From Xanthomonas floridensis (GTDB taxonomy: Bacteria > Pseudomonadota > Gammaproteobacteria > Xanthomonadales > Xanthomonadaceae): a DNA stretch of 64,000 bases. Below, one piece after another: positions 9,265 through 19,194 of this stretch. Numbering within the stretch: the first letter of the stretch is position 1; each line of letters starts with the position of its first letter. The translations under genes and the position numbers were made by a program. The stretch lies in the NCBI RefSeq assembly GCF_001642575.1, contig NZ_LXNG01000057.1, forward strand, positions 120,473 to 184,472, written 5' to 3'. The notes under the pieces are model-generated. The model was not told the DNA's origin and did not search any database. It worked only from the letters and a program-made list of their open reading frames with translations.

Positions 9265-11120
9265 ACGGTGAACTCTTGGTTGGGCGCCTCATGCGCAGGG
9301 GGAAGCTCGAAATAAAACGTGGCGCCTTCATCGACGACACCTTCGGCCCAGATGCGGCCGCCGTGACGCGTCAGCACGCGTCGCACGCTGGCCAGGCCAA
9401 TCCCGGTGCCGGCGTACTCGCTGGCCTTGTGCAGCCGCTGGAACACACCGAACAGCTTGGCGCTGTACTCCATATCGAAGCCGGCGCCGTTGTCGCGCAC
9501 GCTGAACCGGTGACCACCCTCGGGCGTCGGGACATAGGTGATCTCGATCCTGGCCACCTCGCGCTTGGCGCTGTACTTGACCGCGTTACCCAGCAGATTC
9601 ATCCATAGCTGGCGCATCATGTTTTCGTCGGCCACCAGTACCGGGAGCGGCGCGATCTGCCACTCCACACGGTGGCCGGTGTTCTCGCTCTTGACGCTGG
9701 AATCCAGGATCGCGCGCGTTTCGGCGACCAGCGATTGCATGTCCACCGCCTGCAGCCGCAGCGCACCACGGCCCAGGCGCGAATACACCAGCAGATCGTC
9801 GATCAACGACGCCATGCGCCGCGCCGAGCTACTGATCACTTCCATGTAATGGCGCGACTTCTCATCGGCGGCGTCGCCCAGATGGCGCGCCAGCTTGTCC
9901 GAGAACCCGGCCACATGGCGCAGCGGCGCGCGCAGGTCGTGCGAGACCGAATAGCTGAAGGCCTCCAGTTCGCGATTGACCTCCGACACCTGCTCCACCT
10001 TGCCCTCCATCTGCCGATTGAGCTCGGTGATGCGCAGCTGCGAGGCCTTCTGCAGGCTGATGTCGCTGACCGTCATCAGCACCACGTCCTCGTCCGCGGT
10101 ATCGGGCAGCGGCATGCGCCGCGCATTGATCAGCATGGTGCGCAGCACGCCATCGGCGCCGCGTTGCTCATGCTCGAAGTCCCACAGTTCGCGCCCGCGC
10201 AGCAACACGTCGGCCAGGCGCTGGTGAATCTGCTGGTCGCGCCAGACGCCGTCGCCTACATCTTCCAGCGCCATCAATTCATTGCCGCGTTCTTCCAGGC
10301 CGTACAGCTCGGCGAACGCGGGGTTGTGCAGCACGATGCGCTGACTGGCATCCAGCAGCACGATCGGCTCGCGCACGGTCTGCAGCACCGAGCTGGCGCG
10401 GCCGTTGGCGCGCAGGTATTCCTGCTCGGCCGCCAGCCGGCGCCGGATCTGCCGTTGCAGCAACCAGATCACCGTGGCCAGCAACAGCAGCTGCACCGCC
10501 AGCGCGGCCCAGCTCAGCACCGTGTAGTGCATGCGCTCGGTGTCCGCGCGCGCGTTGCGCAGCGCCAGCAACCGGCCTTCGGCACCTTGCAGGTCGTCGA
10601 TCAACACGCGGATCGGGTTGTTCACCGTCATGTCGTCGATCAGCGTGCGGATCTGCTCCGGCTCGGTGGTCACGGCGATCCGCTCGGCTAATAGCAGCCG
10701 GCGCTCGATCGTGCTCTGGATCCGCCCCATGCGCACCAGCTGCGGCGGGTTGTCGTTGGTCAGCGCCACCAGACGGGCCACTGCTGCCATGGATTCGCGC
10801 CGGCCCCGGCGCATGCGTTCCAGCAACGCCGGGCGCTCCACCCCATGCGAGCGCATCAGCGCGGCCGATTCGGTGTCGCGCATCGCCGCTTCCAGCCGCT
10901 GCGCGGTCTCCTGCACTTCCTGGCTATGCGACACCCACACCGCTGCCCGGTTGGCGTTGCGCGCCATCTGCTGCAGCAGCAAGGACGGCACCACCACGAT
11001 CAGGCACACCGCCACCGCCAATGAAGGCAGTCGCCAGCGATCCCATTTCTCTGCTTGGGCCGTTGTCTGCATTACCAGGTCTGTGTCCGCTCGCTGCAAG
11101 TGCCCAGGTCGGGTCGGCAT
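9261..11120 (-). CDS. Membrane sensor histidine kinase (CHASE3-like, PAS, HisKA, HATPase)
   Basis: This 619-residue inner-membrane kinase has transmembrane helices at about 33-52 and 200-220. They flank a helical periplasmic sensor resembling CHASE3. A PAS domain lies at about 240-360 and a coiled linker follows. Phospho-acceptor His394 lies in SYSVSHDLRAPLRHV, a phytochrome-kinase type H-box. The ATPase part has NLLGNAVKYS, DNGAGFDM and GTGIGLASVRR. The ATG at 11120 follows a close GGAG, and a second ATG at 11072 is possible. It is the first gene of a three-gene operon whose products form a plausible kinase, receiver and hybrid-kinase relay. Confidence 0.92.
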   Translation of the reverse strand: MPTRPGHLQRADTDLVMQTTAQAEKWDRWRLPSLAVAVCLIVVVPSLLLQQMARNANRAAVWVSHSQEVQETAQRLEAAMRDTESAALMRSHGVERPALLERMRRGRRESMAAVARLVALTNDNPPQLVRMGRIQSTIERRLLLAERIAVTTEPEQIRTLIDDMTVNNPIRVLIDDLQGAEGRLLALRNARADTERMHYTVLSWAALAVQLLLLATVIWLLQRQIRRRLAAEQEYLRANGRASSVLQTVREPIVLLDASQRIVLHNPAFAELYGLEERGNELMALEDVGDGVWRDQQIHQRLADVLLRGRELWDFEHEQRGADGVLRTMLINARRMPLPDTADEDVVLMTVSDISLQKASQLRITELNRQMEGKVEQVSEVNRELEAFSYSVSHDLRAPLRHVAGFSDKLARHLGDAADEKSRHYMEVISSSARRMASLIDDLLVYSRLGRGALRLQAVDMQSLVAETRAILDSSVKSENTGHRVEWQIAPLPVLVADENMMRQLWMNLLGNAVKYSAKREVARIEITYVPTPEGGHRFSVRDNGAGFDMEYSAKLFGVFQRLHKASEYAGTGIGLASVRRVLTRHGGRIWAEGVVDEGATFYFELPPAHEAPNQEFTV

Positions 11121-11618
11121 TGTCTCCGATCGCGCCCCAAACGAGATGAATGATTCAGCAAATTTCGGTTACCACCGTGACATAGCTGAATGGGCATATC
11201 ATAAGTGCAGCAAAGGTGAAAATGGCGCGAGAAGGCCGCCGTCTGTCGGCGTCGTGGCCGGCGATGGGCCTGCGGGCGCATCGGGTTGATCGAATCGGGC
11301 CGCCCAGGCTGATGAAGCACAATGCGCCAGCTCTGACGGCCCTGCATCGTGCGATTGATCCTACGCCCCAGCCAGTGATCCCCAACGCGTGGCCACTGCT
11401 CCATTCTGCTTACCGCTCCAAGTGCCACCGCTGGCTGTGCGGCCTGAGACACCAGTCTTGCGCCCAACTCCCATGCGCAGCTGCAGGCTCCACATCGATG
11501 CCGCCGGGGCGCCTTGCTGAACCTCCGGCACCCCGTATCACCGCTGCAGCGAATTGTGTTCTGACGAACGGTTCCGCTATACAGGAACCCGTCCAAGGTT
11601 TTGCAACGTACGCAGCTG
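11121..11618. other. Gene-free region between divergent kinase and LysR genes
   Basis: About 500 bases hold no convincing coding sequence. Short ORFs here have no family look. The region must contain the promoters of the kinase operon (minus strand) and the LysR gene (plus strand). I saw no clear repeat, hairpin or operator in it. Confidence 0.5.
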
Positions 11619-12545
11619 ATGAAAGACATCAAGACATTGGATCTGAACCTGCTTAAGGCCTTGGATGCGTTGCTGGACGAGCATAACGTCACCCGTGCCG
11701 CGGCCAGATTGGGCGTCACCCAGCCAGCCATGAGCGGCATGCTGACGCGGTTGCGCAAGACCTTCGACGACCCGCTCTTCGTGCGCGCGCAGCGCGGTAT
11801 CGTGCCCACGCAGCGCTGTCTGGAATTGGCCGGGCCGCTCAAGCAGGTCATCGGCGAGATCGGTGCCCTGTTGCAACCCTTGGTGTTTGAGCCGGCCACC
11901 GCCACGCAGACCTTCACCATCGCGGCTACCGATTACGCGTTGCGGGCAATCGCCATTCCGTTCCTGGCCGCACTCAAGCAACAGGCGCCGCAGATCCGCG
12001 TGGCCCTGGTGCCGGTGGACGACCGGCAGATCTACGCCCAGCTCGAACGCGGCGACATCGACCTGGCCCTGCTGACGCCGGACAGCACGCCCCCGGATCT
12101 GCACGCCAGGGCCTTGTTCCACGAGCGCTATGTCTGCGTCTTGCGCAGCGATCATCCTGCCTTGCAACGTAGCCGCAAGCGATTGAGCATCGATCAGTTC
12201 TGCGCGCTCGACCATGCACTGGTGTCGTACCTGGGCGGCGGATTCCGCGGCGTGACCGACGCGGCGCTGGCAACGCTCGGCAAGCACCGCCAGGTCACCC
12301 TGTCGGCGCAGTCCTTCCTCATCGTTCCCGAGATTTTGCGCGCCAGCGATAGGGTGGCGATCCTGCCGAGCCGGCTGGTTGCCGGCTTCGACGGGTTGAC
12401 GATGCTCGAGCCGCCCATCGATGTCCCGGGCTTCACCAAGGTTGCCGCCTGGCATGCGCGCACCCACCGCGATGCGGCACAACGCTGGCTGCGCCAGTTG
12501 CTGTTCGACCATTGCGGGGACCGCGCCACGCACCGCCGACAATAG
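11619..12545 (+). CDS. LysR-family transcriptional regulator
   Basis: This 308-residue regulator has an N-terminal winged helix-turn-helix (LNLLKALDALLDEHNVTRAAARLGVTQPAMSGMLTRLR, split over residues 7-40). A periplasmic-binding-protein-like effector domain follows (FTIAATDYALRAIAIPFLAAL, DLALLTPDSTPP). The sequence resembles the NodD/NahR-type branch with the MKDIKTLDLNLLK start. ATG at 11619 is chosen. A TTG at 11601 preceded by AAGG is an alternative. The next gene is convergent (SRPBCC), so the likely target is either itself or the divergent side, where 500 bases separate it from the kinase operon. Confidence 0.92.
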   Translation: MKDIKTLDLNLLKALDALLDEHNVTRAAARLGVTQPAMSGMLTRLRKTFDDPLFVRAQRGIVPTQRCLELAGPLKQVIGEIGALLQPLVFEPATATQTFTIAATDYALRAIAIPFLAALKQQAPQIRVALVPVDDRQIYAQLERGDIDLALLTPDSTPPDLHARALFHERYVCVLRSDHPALQRSRKRLSIDQFCALDHALVSYLGGGFRGVTDAALATLGKHRQVTLSAQSFLIVPEILRASDRVAILPSRLVAGFDGLTMLEPPIDVPGFTKVAAWHARTHRDAAQRWLRQLLFDHCGDRATHRRQ

Positions 12546-12616
12546 GCTGCATTCGCGTTGCAGGCTGTGGGCACCCGCCGGCGACACGCCATCGTAGCAA
12601 CCGGAAAATGCCGCGC

Positions 12617-13150
12617 TTACCGGGCAGCGCGGGCAGCGGCGACCAGGCCGTCCAGCCAGTCCTGGTGGCCGTTGATCATCGGATTTGGCCTGGCGTTGCG
12701 TAACGCTTCGGCCGGCTTACCTTTCTGGGTTTCCTGCGTGAGGATGCGTACGCGGCCGCCATCGAGGTCTTCCACCAGCCAGGCATGGTGCACGTCCAAC
12801 CGTGCGGAGCTGCCTTCCTCGCCCGACCAACCATGCCATGCAACGCGTCCGGGCTGGCTATCGGTCGGCGGGACGAACTCATTGCATCGGGCATGCACCG
12901 GAAACCCGAAGGTCTCGAAGTAAAAGCGCACTCCCTCGCAGAGCTGCGGACCTGCTGCATCCTCAAAACGCACGTTCGCCGAGTTGGCGTAATAGCTGGG
13001 CCAAAGCGATGGCTCGCTCAGCAGCGGCCAGATCTGGGCGGCGCATAAGCCGGCGACGACCACCTCGTTGGACGCAAAGTTTTCGGTGAAACCCGGTACG
13101 TAGCCTTCCGGCCAGACGATGGCAGTGGCATGCGCGAGGTTGGTTTGCAT
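12617..13150 (-). CDS. SRPBCC-fold (polyketide cyclase/START-like) protein
   Basis: This 177-residue product reads WPEGYVPGFTENFASNEVVVAGLCAAQIWPLLSEPSLWPSYYANS in split form, with a later GVRFYFETFGFPVHARCNEF. That is the pattern of SRPBCC proteins that bind hydrophobic ligands in a deep cavity. Its ligand is unknown. It has no signal peptide. The gene is convergent with the LysR gene and has its own AT-rich upstream region (13255-13290 contains ATATAAATCC and TTTTTATATT), a likely promoter or operator. Confidence 0.8.
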   Translation of the reverse strand: MQTNLAHATAIVWPEGYVPGFTENFASNEVVVAGLCAAQIWPLLSEPSLWPSYYANSANVRFEDAAGPQLCEGVRFYFETFGFPVHARCNEFVPPTDSQPGRVAWHGWSGEEGSSARLDVHHAWLVEDLDGGRVRILTQETQKGKPAEALRNARPNPMINGHQDWLDGLVAAARAAR

Positions 13151-13392
13151 AAGGACAGTCCTGAGTTCGATGAAAGTGGGTTGGAAGGCAGTGCTGCGGC
13201 CGTGCGATTGCGGGCCGCGCCTGTCTGCCCGGTCAACGATGGCGACCGCTCAGATATAAATCCAATCCTTACTTTTTATATTCCCCATCATCCAGCCCGA
13301 TACCAGCGAGCAAGCGCCTTGTGCGATCCGCCGCGCACGCCCGGACGATCATTGCTGGAATGCAACAGCCGGGCTGCCCTAAACCGGCAGCG

Positions 13393-15216
13393 CTACTGCG
13401 CCAACGGGGCGTATGGACTGAAGAACTCGGCACCGGCCCAGGCCGGCATCTGGAAGTCGATAGCCGGGCCGCGCACGAAGCTGGATGCCTTGCCTGGGTC
13501 GCCCTTGCCGTCCCACGCCGTCGTAGACGGCCAGGGATAAACCGGACGCGCTCGCACGGTCTGCGCAGTCGTCCGCTTGTCCGGCCCAAGCGCCGCCGCC
13601 TGCGCTCCTGGCGCAGGCGCCGTGCGTGCTGCGTGCATTCCCCCTGCACCGCGCGGCGCTCCAAAGTCGCTCGCGGCATCCAGCTGCGGTTGGCGCGCCT
13701 GGATCGCATCCGGCGCAGTGCCGCGCTCGACCCAGGCCATCAGCGGCGTCAGCAGATCCATCTGATAAGGCCCCTCGCCGTTGGAGCAGTGGTACATGCC
13801 GGGGAACGCGTACAGGCGCGCAAAGCTGTCGGCACGCCGGGGGCGCAGGTGTTCGCGCATCGCGGTGTAGTAAGCAATGCTGTTGATCGGCGAAATATGC
13901 GGGTCGGACCACCCGTGGAAGAGGATCAGCTTGCCGCCGCTGTCGGCAAACGCCGACAGGTCGGGGTTGGTAGCGTCGAACAGACGATGCCGAACGCGAA
14001 GCTTCTGAAAGGTCGCCAGATCGAACTGCATGTCGGCCAGCGTGAAATCGCTCGGCGGATCGACCTCAAACGCCATGTTGCGCAGGACCGGCAGGCTGAC
14101 CTTTTCACTGAAGATCGCATCGTTGGCCGACTGCGGCACATACACGCCGGCCCAGGCCAGTTCCGACCCGTATTGCGGGCCACCCGGACTCAGGCGCGTG
14201 CCGGTGGCCTGATCGCGTGGGCCATCGTAGAACTTGCGGACAACCGCAATCTCCGCCGCACTCAGGCAGGCAGAACGCTCACTCGCAGCGGCTGGACACT
14301 GCAGCGTTGCCGGATCGAAGTGGCACGCCAGCGGATTGCCGATCACCCCGTCGGCCAGCCCGTCGAGCGCATCACAGGCCTTCAACACCGCGGCATGCAA
14401 CACCGGCAGCCGCGCTGCCAGCAACACCGGCTTGCCGTCGGCACCGGTATTGGCACGTGCCTGCCACGCATGGAAGACCGCGTTCTGTACAACGAAATTC
14501 AGCGCCCCCGCACCGGCGATGATGCCGTCGAAATCGTTGGGATAACGCTGCGCCTCGATCAATCCCTCGCGCCCGCCATCGGAGCAGCCGCTGAAGTACG
14601 CGTAGCGCTGCGAGCGGCCGTAATACGCGCGGATCAATGCCTTGGCAGCGACCGCAGTGAGGTGCTGACCCCGATAGGCGAAGTCGGCGCGTTTGCGTGC
14701 GTCCTTGCCGAATGTGCCGTCCTGATCCTGATGCCCCATGTCGGTGGACGCCAACACGAAGCCGCCACTGTTCAATGGCGCGCAGCCGTCGGCCGCGCCA
14801 ACGTTGCCGGCAATGCTGCCGCACAGGCCGCCACAGCCAATCTGCAGATAGCGCTGCGTCCACGTCTGCATCGGCAACTGCACCGCGAAGTCGATTGCAG
14901 GCAAGAGCGTGCCTTCGACTGCGCAGATGGACTGGCCCGCCTGGTTGGTGGTCTCGACAGCAGCGGTGATCTTGCTGCCTGCCCCTGCGATAGCGGAAAG
15001 GTCGAAGCGGCCCAGGTCCGCGCAGGCCATCACCGGCTTGACCACTGCCAGCGCAGTCGATTGTGCTTGCGGCCCCGTCGCCGTCACTGCGGCAATGGAC
15101 GCCTCGTGGGTGCGCGCGCACCCTTGCAGCCCGCACCCGAACAAGGCGACGACCGCAGCCGCCCTATGCGCGTAGAACGTGTTACTGCGCCTGTTGGCAT
15201 TGCTCGGGCTGAACAT
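13393..15216 (-). CDS. Tannase/feruloyl-esterase family lipoprotein
   Basis: This 607-residue exported hydrolase has a lipobox LQGC (Cys33). The nucleophile elbow GCSDGGREG places Ser212 next to Cys211, the Cys-Ser pairing of the tannase/feruloyl esterase family. The later LILFHGWSDPHISPINSIAYY supplies the expected Asp and a family-conserved region, and YHCSNGEGPYQMD the His. Family members hydrolyse gallate, ferulate or chlorogenate esters from plant tissue. An AGAGGA ribosome site precedes the ATG. The C-terminal 80 residues are Ala/Pro-rich before a final FFSPYAPLAQ. The gene sits upstream of nothing obviously related, so plant phenolic-ester use is inferred from the family only. Confidence 0.88.
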   Translation of the reverse strand: MFSPSNANRRSNTFYAHRAAAVVALFGCGLQGCARTHEASIAAVTATGPQAQSTALAVVKPVMACADLGRFDLSAIAGAGSKITAAVETTNQAGQSICAVEGTLLPAIDFAVQLPMQTWTQRYLQIGCGGLCGSIAGNVGAADGCAPLNSGGFVLASTDMGHQDQDGTFGKDARKRADFAYRGQHLTAVAAKALIRAYYGRSQRYAYFSGCSDGGREGLIEAQRYPNDFDGIIAGAGALNFVVQNAVFHAWQARANTGADGKPVLLAARLPVLHAAVLKACDALDGLADGVIGNPLACHFDPATLQCPAAASERSACLSAAEIAVVRKFYDGPRDQATGTRLSPGGPQYGSELAWAGVYVPQSANDAIFSEKVSLPVLRNMAFEVDPPSDFTLADMQFDLATFQKLRVRHRLFDATNPDLSAFADSGGKLILFHGWSDPHISPINSIAYYTAMREHLRPRRADSFARLYAFPGMYHCSNGEGPYQMDLLTPLMAWVERGTAPDAIQARQPQLDAASDFGAPRGAGGMHAARTAPAPGAQAAALGPDKRTTAQTVRARPVYPWPSTTAWDGKGDPGKASSFVRGPAIDFQMPAWAGAEFFSPYAPLAQ

Positions 15217-15489
15217 GATGCGGATCCTCTTTGTTCAATGGACGATCGGCAGAAGCCTGCAGTCGCGCTCCGGCCTATGCCCAGGGACTGCGATGATTCA
15301 AGGCGAAACAACGCGCTTTGCGCATCGCAGGTAACCGTCGAGCGTAGGTTGATCAGGCGGCCGATCATCGGCAGATACGCAGCATCCGATTGAAGCAAGC
15401 AGCCCAGGCTGGTGTGGCGGCACATGCTCTGCAATGTTGCGCAATCACGCATCGCATCAATGAGCGCTACAACCATGCGCGCCCTGCAT

Positions 15490-15990
15490 TCAGGCGTAAG
15501 CACCCGCCGAATAGGTCAGCTCATAACTATGACTGTAGATTTCCAGGATGTTGCCGAACGGATCTTCCATATAGACCATGCGATACGGCTTTTCGCCCGG
15601 AAAATACTCGCGTACCGGCATCCGCTGCCTGCCCCCGGCGGCGACGATCTTCGCCGCCAGCCCTTCGACATCCGGGTCCTGAATACAGAAGTGAAAGACA
15701 CCGCTCTTCCAGTACTCGAAATTGTTGGCAGGCTTTTCGGCGTTGCGAAACTGGAAGAGTTCCACTCCCATGCGATCGCCCGTCGACAGGTGCGCGATAC
15801 GGAACGAGCCCCACCCGGCACCGAAGACATCCGTGCACATCACGCCAATGGCACTGTCGTCTTCGGTGATCCCGGTCGGCGGCATGATCAGATACCAGCC
15901 TAATACATCGGTATAAAACGCAACCGCCGCCTCGATATCAGTGACCGACAGACCGATGTGGGAGAAATTTCGCGGATATGGGGCAGTCAT
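15490..15990 (-). CDS. VOC-superfamily (glyoxalase/dioxygenase fold) protein
   Basis: This 166-residue protein starts MTAPYPRNFSHIGLSVTDIE and has the paired beta-alpha-beta-beta-beta modules of the vicinal oxygen chelate fold. Metal-ligand candidates are His in FSHIGLSV, His in VFHFCIQDPD and Glu in NILEIYSHSYE. It may be a lyase or dioxygenase for a small aromatic or keto compound. An ATG at 16002 (MRLS) is four codons upstream, and neither start has a good ribosome site. It precedes the tannase-like gene in the opposite order on the same strand with 273 bases between. Confidence 0.85.
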   Translation of the reverse strand: MTAPYPRNFSHIGLSVTDIEAAVAFYTDVLGWYLIMPPTGITEDDSAIGVMCTDVFGAGWGSFRIAHLSTGDRMGVELFQFRNAEKPANNFEYWKSGVFHFCIQDPDVEGLAAKIVAAGGRQRMPVREYFPGEKPYRMVYMEDPFGNILEIYSHSYELTYSAGAYA

Positions 15991-16181
15991 GGACAGGCGC
16001 ATAGCGAAAGGGGACTTGATACTAAATGGCAACGACAGCCATGAGACCCGGCCCCGACTTATGGCCACGATAAGATCCTGATATGAGCGCGGCTGGCATT
16101 GCAGCGACAAGCACCTGCCAGCAATACACAACACGCCATCTGCCGAAGCTGATCGCGCAAGCGTCGGCGAGAACGCGCCAA

Positions 16182-16212
16182 CAAAAAAAGGCGCACTCCG
16201 TGGAGTGCACCT
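16182..16212 (-). terminator. Rho-independent terminator of the BON gene
   Basis: Read on the minus strand, a GGTGCACTCC stem pairs with GGAGTGCGCC over a two-to-three-base loop and is followed by TTTTTTTG. It lies 55 bases after the stop codon of the BON-domain gene. Confidence 0.9.
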
Positions 16213-16267
16213 TGAGCTCGGTCCCGCCGCCTCGCCTCGGCCGGACCGGCATTCGCAGCAGCTGCGC

Positions 16268-16639
16268 TTACTTCTTCGCAGCAACGACCTTCAGGCCGGT
16301 CGACTTAACGCTCTTGACGCCTTCGATGCCCTTGGCCACGGCCACGGCCTTGTCGTGCTCAGCCTGGGTGGCGACCGAACCGGTCAGCGTCACGATGCCG
16401 TTCTTGGTCTCGACCTTGACGTCGGTGCCCGACACGTTGTCGGTGGCCAGCAGATCGGCCTTGACCTTGGTGGTGATCCAGGTGTCGGTGACCGGCTTCT
16501 TGGACTCATTCATGCCAGCGGCATGGTCCTTGTGGGCGCCCATGTCCTGCGGCGCGGCAAAGGCCTGCGTGGCACCCAGGGTCAGGCCCAGCGACAACGA
16601 CAGCGCCAGCAACTTGCGTGCATGCTTCATGTTCTTCAT
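16268..16639 (-). CDS. Periplasmic BON-domain protein (OsmY-like)
   Basis: This 123-residue product has a cleavable signal peptide (MKNMKHARKLLALSLSLGL, cleavage near AFAAPQ), a His/Asp-rich linker and one BON domain at about residues 50-120 (TWITTKVKADLL...VKVETKNGIVTLTGSV...GVKSVKSTGLKVV). BON proteins bind phospholipids and respond to osmotic or envelope stress. An AGGAG ribosome site precedes the ATG at 16639. The gene is monocistronic, with its own terminator, and divergent from the oxidoreductase at 16789. Confidence 0.92.
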   Translation of the reverse strand: MKNMKHARKLLALSLSLGLTLGATQAFAAPQDMGAHKDHAAGMNESKKPVTDTWITTKVKADLLATDNVSGTDVKVETKNGIVTLTGSVATQAEHDKAVAVAKGIEGVKSVKSTGLKVVAAKK

Positions 16640-16788
16640 CCGAGACACTCCTGTTGAACGTGGCTGCAGCTTGCGGCGGTGCTCGTCGAGCAGACGTGAC
16701 CGCTGCATGCAGGCGCCGTGAACCCGGCGAACACGGGTGGGTGCAATACCATGCAGGTTCCTTCCGTCGTTGCGATGAACCGTTTTCA

Positions 16789-17847
16789 ATGCCTAAACCG
16801 TTCAATCTGGCTGTCGTCGGCTACGGCTATGTCGGCCACACCTTCCATGCACCGCTGATCGCCAGCACGCCCGGCCTGCAGTTGCACAGCGTGGTGTCGT
16901 CCAAGCCGCAACAGGCGCAGGCGGACTTTCCCGGCATCCACGTTGTCGCCGACCTCGCCACTGCGCTGGCCGATCCCGCACTCGATGCGGTGGTGCTGGC
17001 CACGCCCAACCAGACCCATGCACCGTTCGCGCTGCAGGCGCTGGCAGCCGGCAAGCACGTGCTGGTAGACAAGCCCTTTGCGCTGGATGCCACGCAGGCG
17101 CGCAGCATGGCAGAGGCCGCCACCGCTGCCGGGCGCATCGTCAGCGTGTTCCAGAATCGCCGCTGGGACGCCGACTTTCTGACCTTGCGCCGCCTGATCG
17201 ACGAAGGCCAGTTGGGCGAGGTGGTGGAATTCCACTCGCACTTCGATCGCTATCGCCCGCAGGTGCGCGACCGCTGGCGCGAAAGCGATAGCCTCGGCGC
17301 CGGCCTGTGGTACGACCTGGGCCCGCATCTGCTCGACCAGGCCCTGCAACTGTTCGGCATGCCGCAGGCGATCGGCGCAGACCTGCAGCGCCAGCGCAGC
17401 CAGGCGCGCAGCGACGACTATTTCCACGTCACCCTGCACTACCCGCGGCTGCGGGCGATCCTGCACGCCGGCTCGCTGGTGGCCGACAACCGCCTGCGTT
17501 TTGCGGTGCATGGCACGCGCGGCAGCTATCTCAAGCATGGCCTGGATACGCAGGAAGATCAGCTGCGTGCCGGGCGTCGCCCCGGCACGGTCGGCTGGGG
17601 CGTGGATCCGTTGCCGGGCACGCTGACGCGCGTGGACGAAGAAGGCCGCGTGCATACCCATCAGCCTGAAAACCTGCCCGGCGATTATCGCCAGTGTTAC
17701 GCCGCCTTCCGCGACGCGCTGGCCGGCACCGGTCCGGCGCCGGTCGCCACTGACGACGCGGTGCAACTCATGCATCTGCTGGAGCTGGCCCAGCGCAGCG
17801 CAGCAACCGGCCAGGTGCAGTGGCTGGAGGGCATGCGCACGCCCTGA
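16789..17847 (+). CDS. Gfo/Idh/MocA-family NAD(P)-dependent oxidoreductase (YdgJ-like)
   Basis: This 352-residue protein has an N-terminal Rossmann fold (LAVVGYGYVGHTFHAPLI) and the family signature GKHVLVDKPFALD, in which the Lys of D/EKP is catalytic. A C-terminal alpha/beta domain carries RWRESDSLGAGLWYDLGPHLLDQAL. Members oxidise or reduce sugar derivatives or inositols. The overall pattern is closest to the E. coli YdgJ/YhhX type, whose substrate is uncertain. The start MPKPFNLAVVG at 16789 gives the usual length. No operon partner is evident on the plus strand. Confidence 0.9.
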   Translation: MPKPFNLAVVGYGYVGHTFHAPLIASTPGLQLHSVVSSKPQQAQADFPGIHVVADLATALADPALDAVVLATPNQTHAPFALQALAAGKHVLVDKPFALDATQARSMAEAATAAGRIVSVFQNRRWDADFLTLRRLIDEGQLGEVVEFHSHFDRYRPQVRDRWRESDSLGAGLWYDLGPHLLDQALQLFGMPQAIGADLQRQRSQARSDDYFHVTLHYPRLRAILHAGSLVADNRLRFAVHGTRGSYLKHGLDTQEDQLRAGRRPGTVGWGVDPLPGTLTRVDEEGRVHTHQPENLPGDYRQCYAAFRDALAGTGPAPVATDDAVQLMHLLELAQRSAATGQVQWLEGMRTP

Positions 17848-18231
17848 TGTAGGCGCAGCCAGCTGCGTGCGCTTGACGGCGCATAGCCGGCTGCGCGCAA
17901 GACATCGGCTATTGGCGTGACGGTTTACCGCACTCGCGTTCGACGTTCACAGTTCGATGCCGACAGTATGTGTGTTCAAGGCACGCTGGCCGGTGTGCAA
18001 ACGCTCCGCCGGGCTAGCGGCCGAGCATGTTGCGTGCGCGACGTACTGGAAGCCGACGCCATCGCTGCGGGCATTCAATCGACGGGCTGGATTCGCAGCG
18101 CGGCGATCTCCAGCCAGCGAGCCTTGCAACGCCTTGAAGCGCGGCCGCTACGCTCAAAACAGCGTTGCATCCACCGGCATGCTGCTCAGCCATGACTGCG
18201 CCTTGCAACAGGCGCAGTCACCGAAGGCCGC
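17848..18231. other. Gene-free spacer with a GC-rich stem-loop at 17853-17896
   Basis: About 380 bases separate the convergent oxidoreductase and gnd genes. An imperfect inverted repeat (GCGCAGCCAGCT at 17853-17864 against AGCCGGCTGCGC at 17885-17896, 11 of 12 pairs, 20-base loop) follows the oxidoreductase stop. It may end transcription, although no T-run follows. Nothing else was recognised. Confidence 0.55.
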
Positions 18232-19173
<942 letters not shown>

Positions 19174-19194
19174 AACCACTCCTCAATGCTCTGA

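Noticed and set aside
13321..15393. 690-codon plus-strand open frame
   Set aside because: It is exactly antisense to the tannase-like gene, is rich in Arg/Ala/His and has no recognisable motif.
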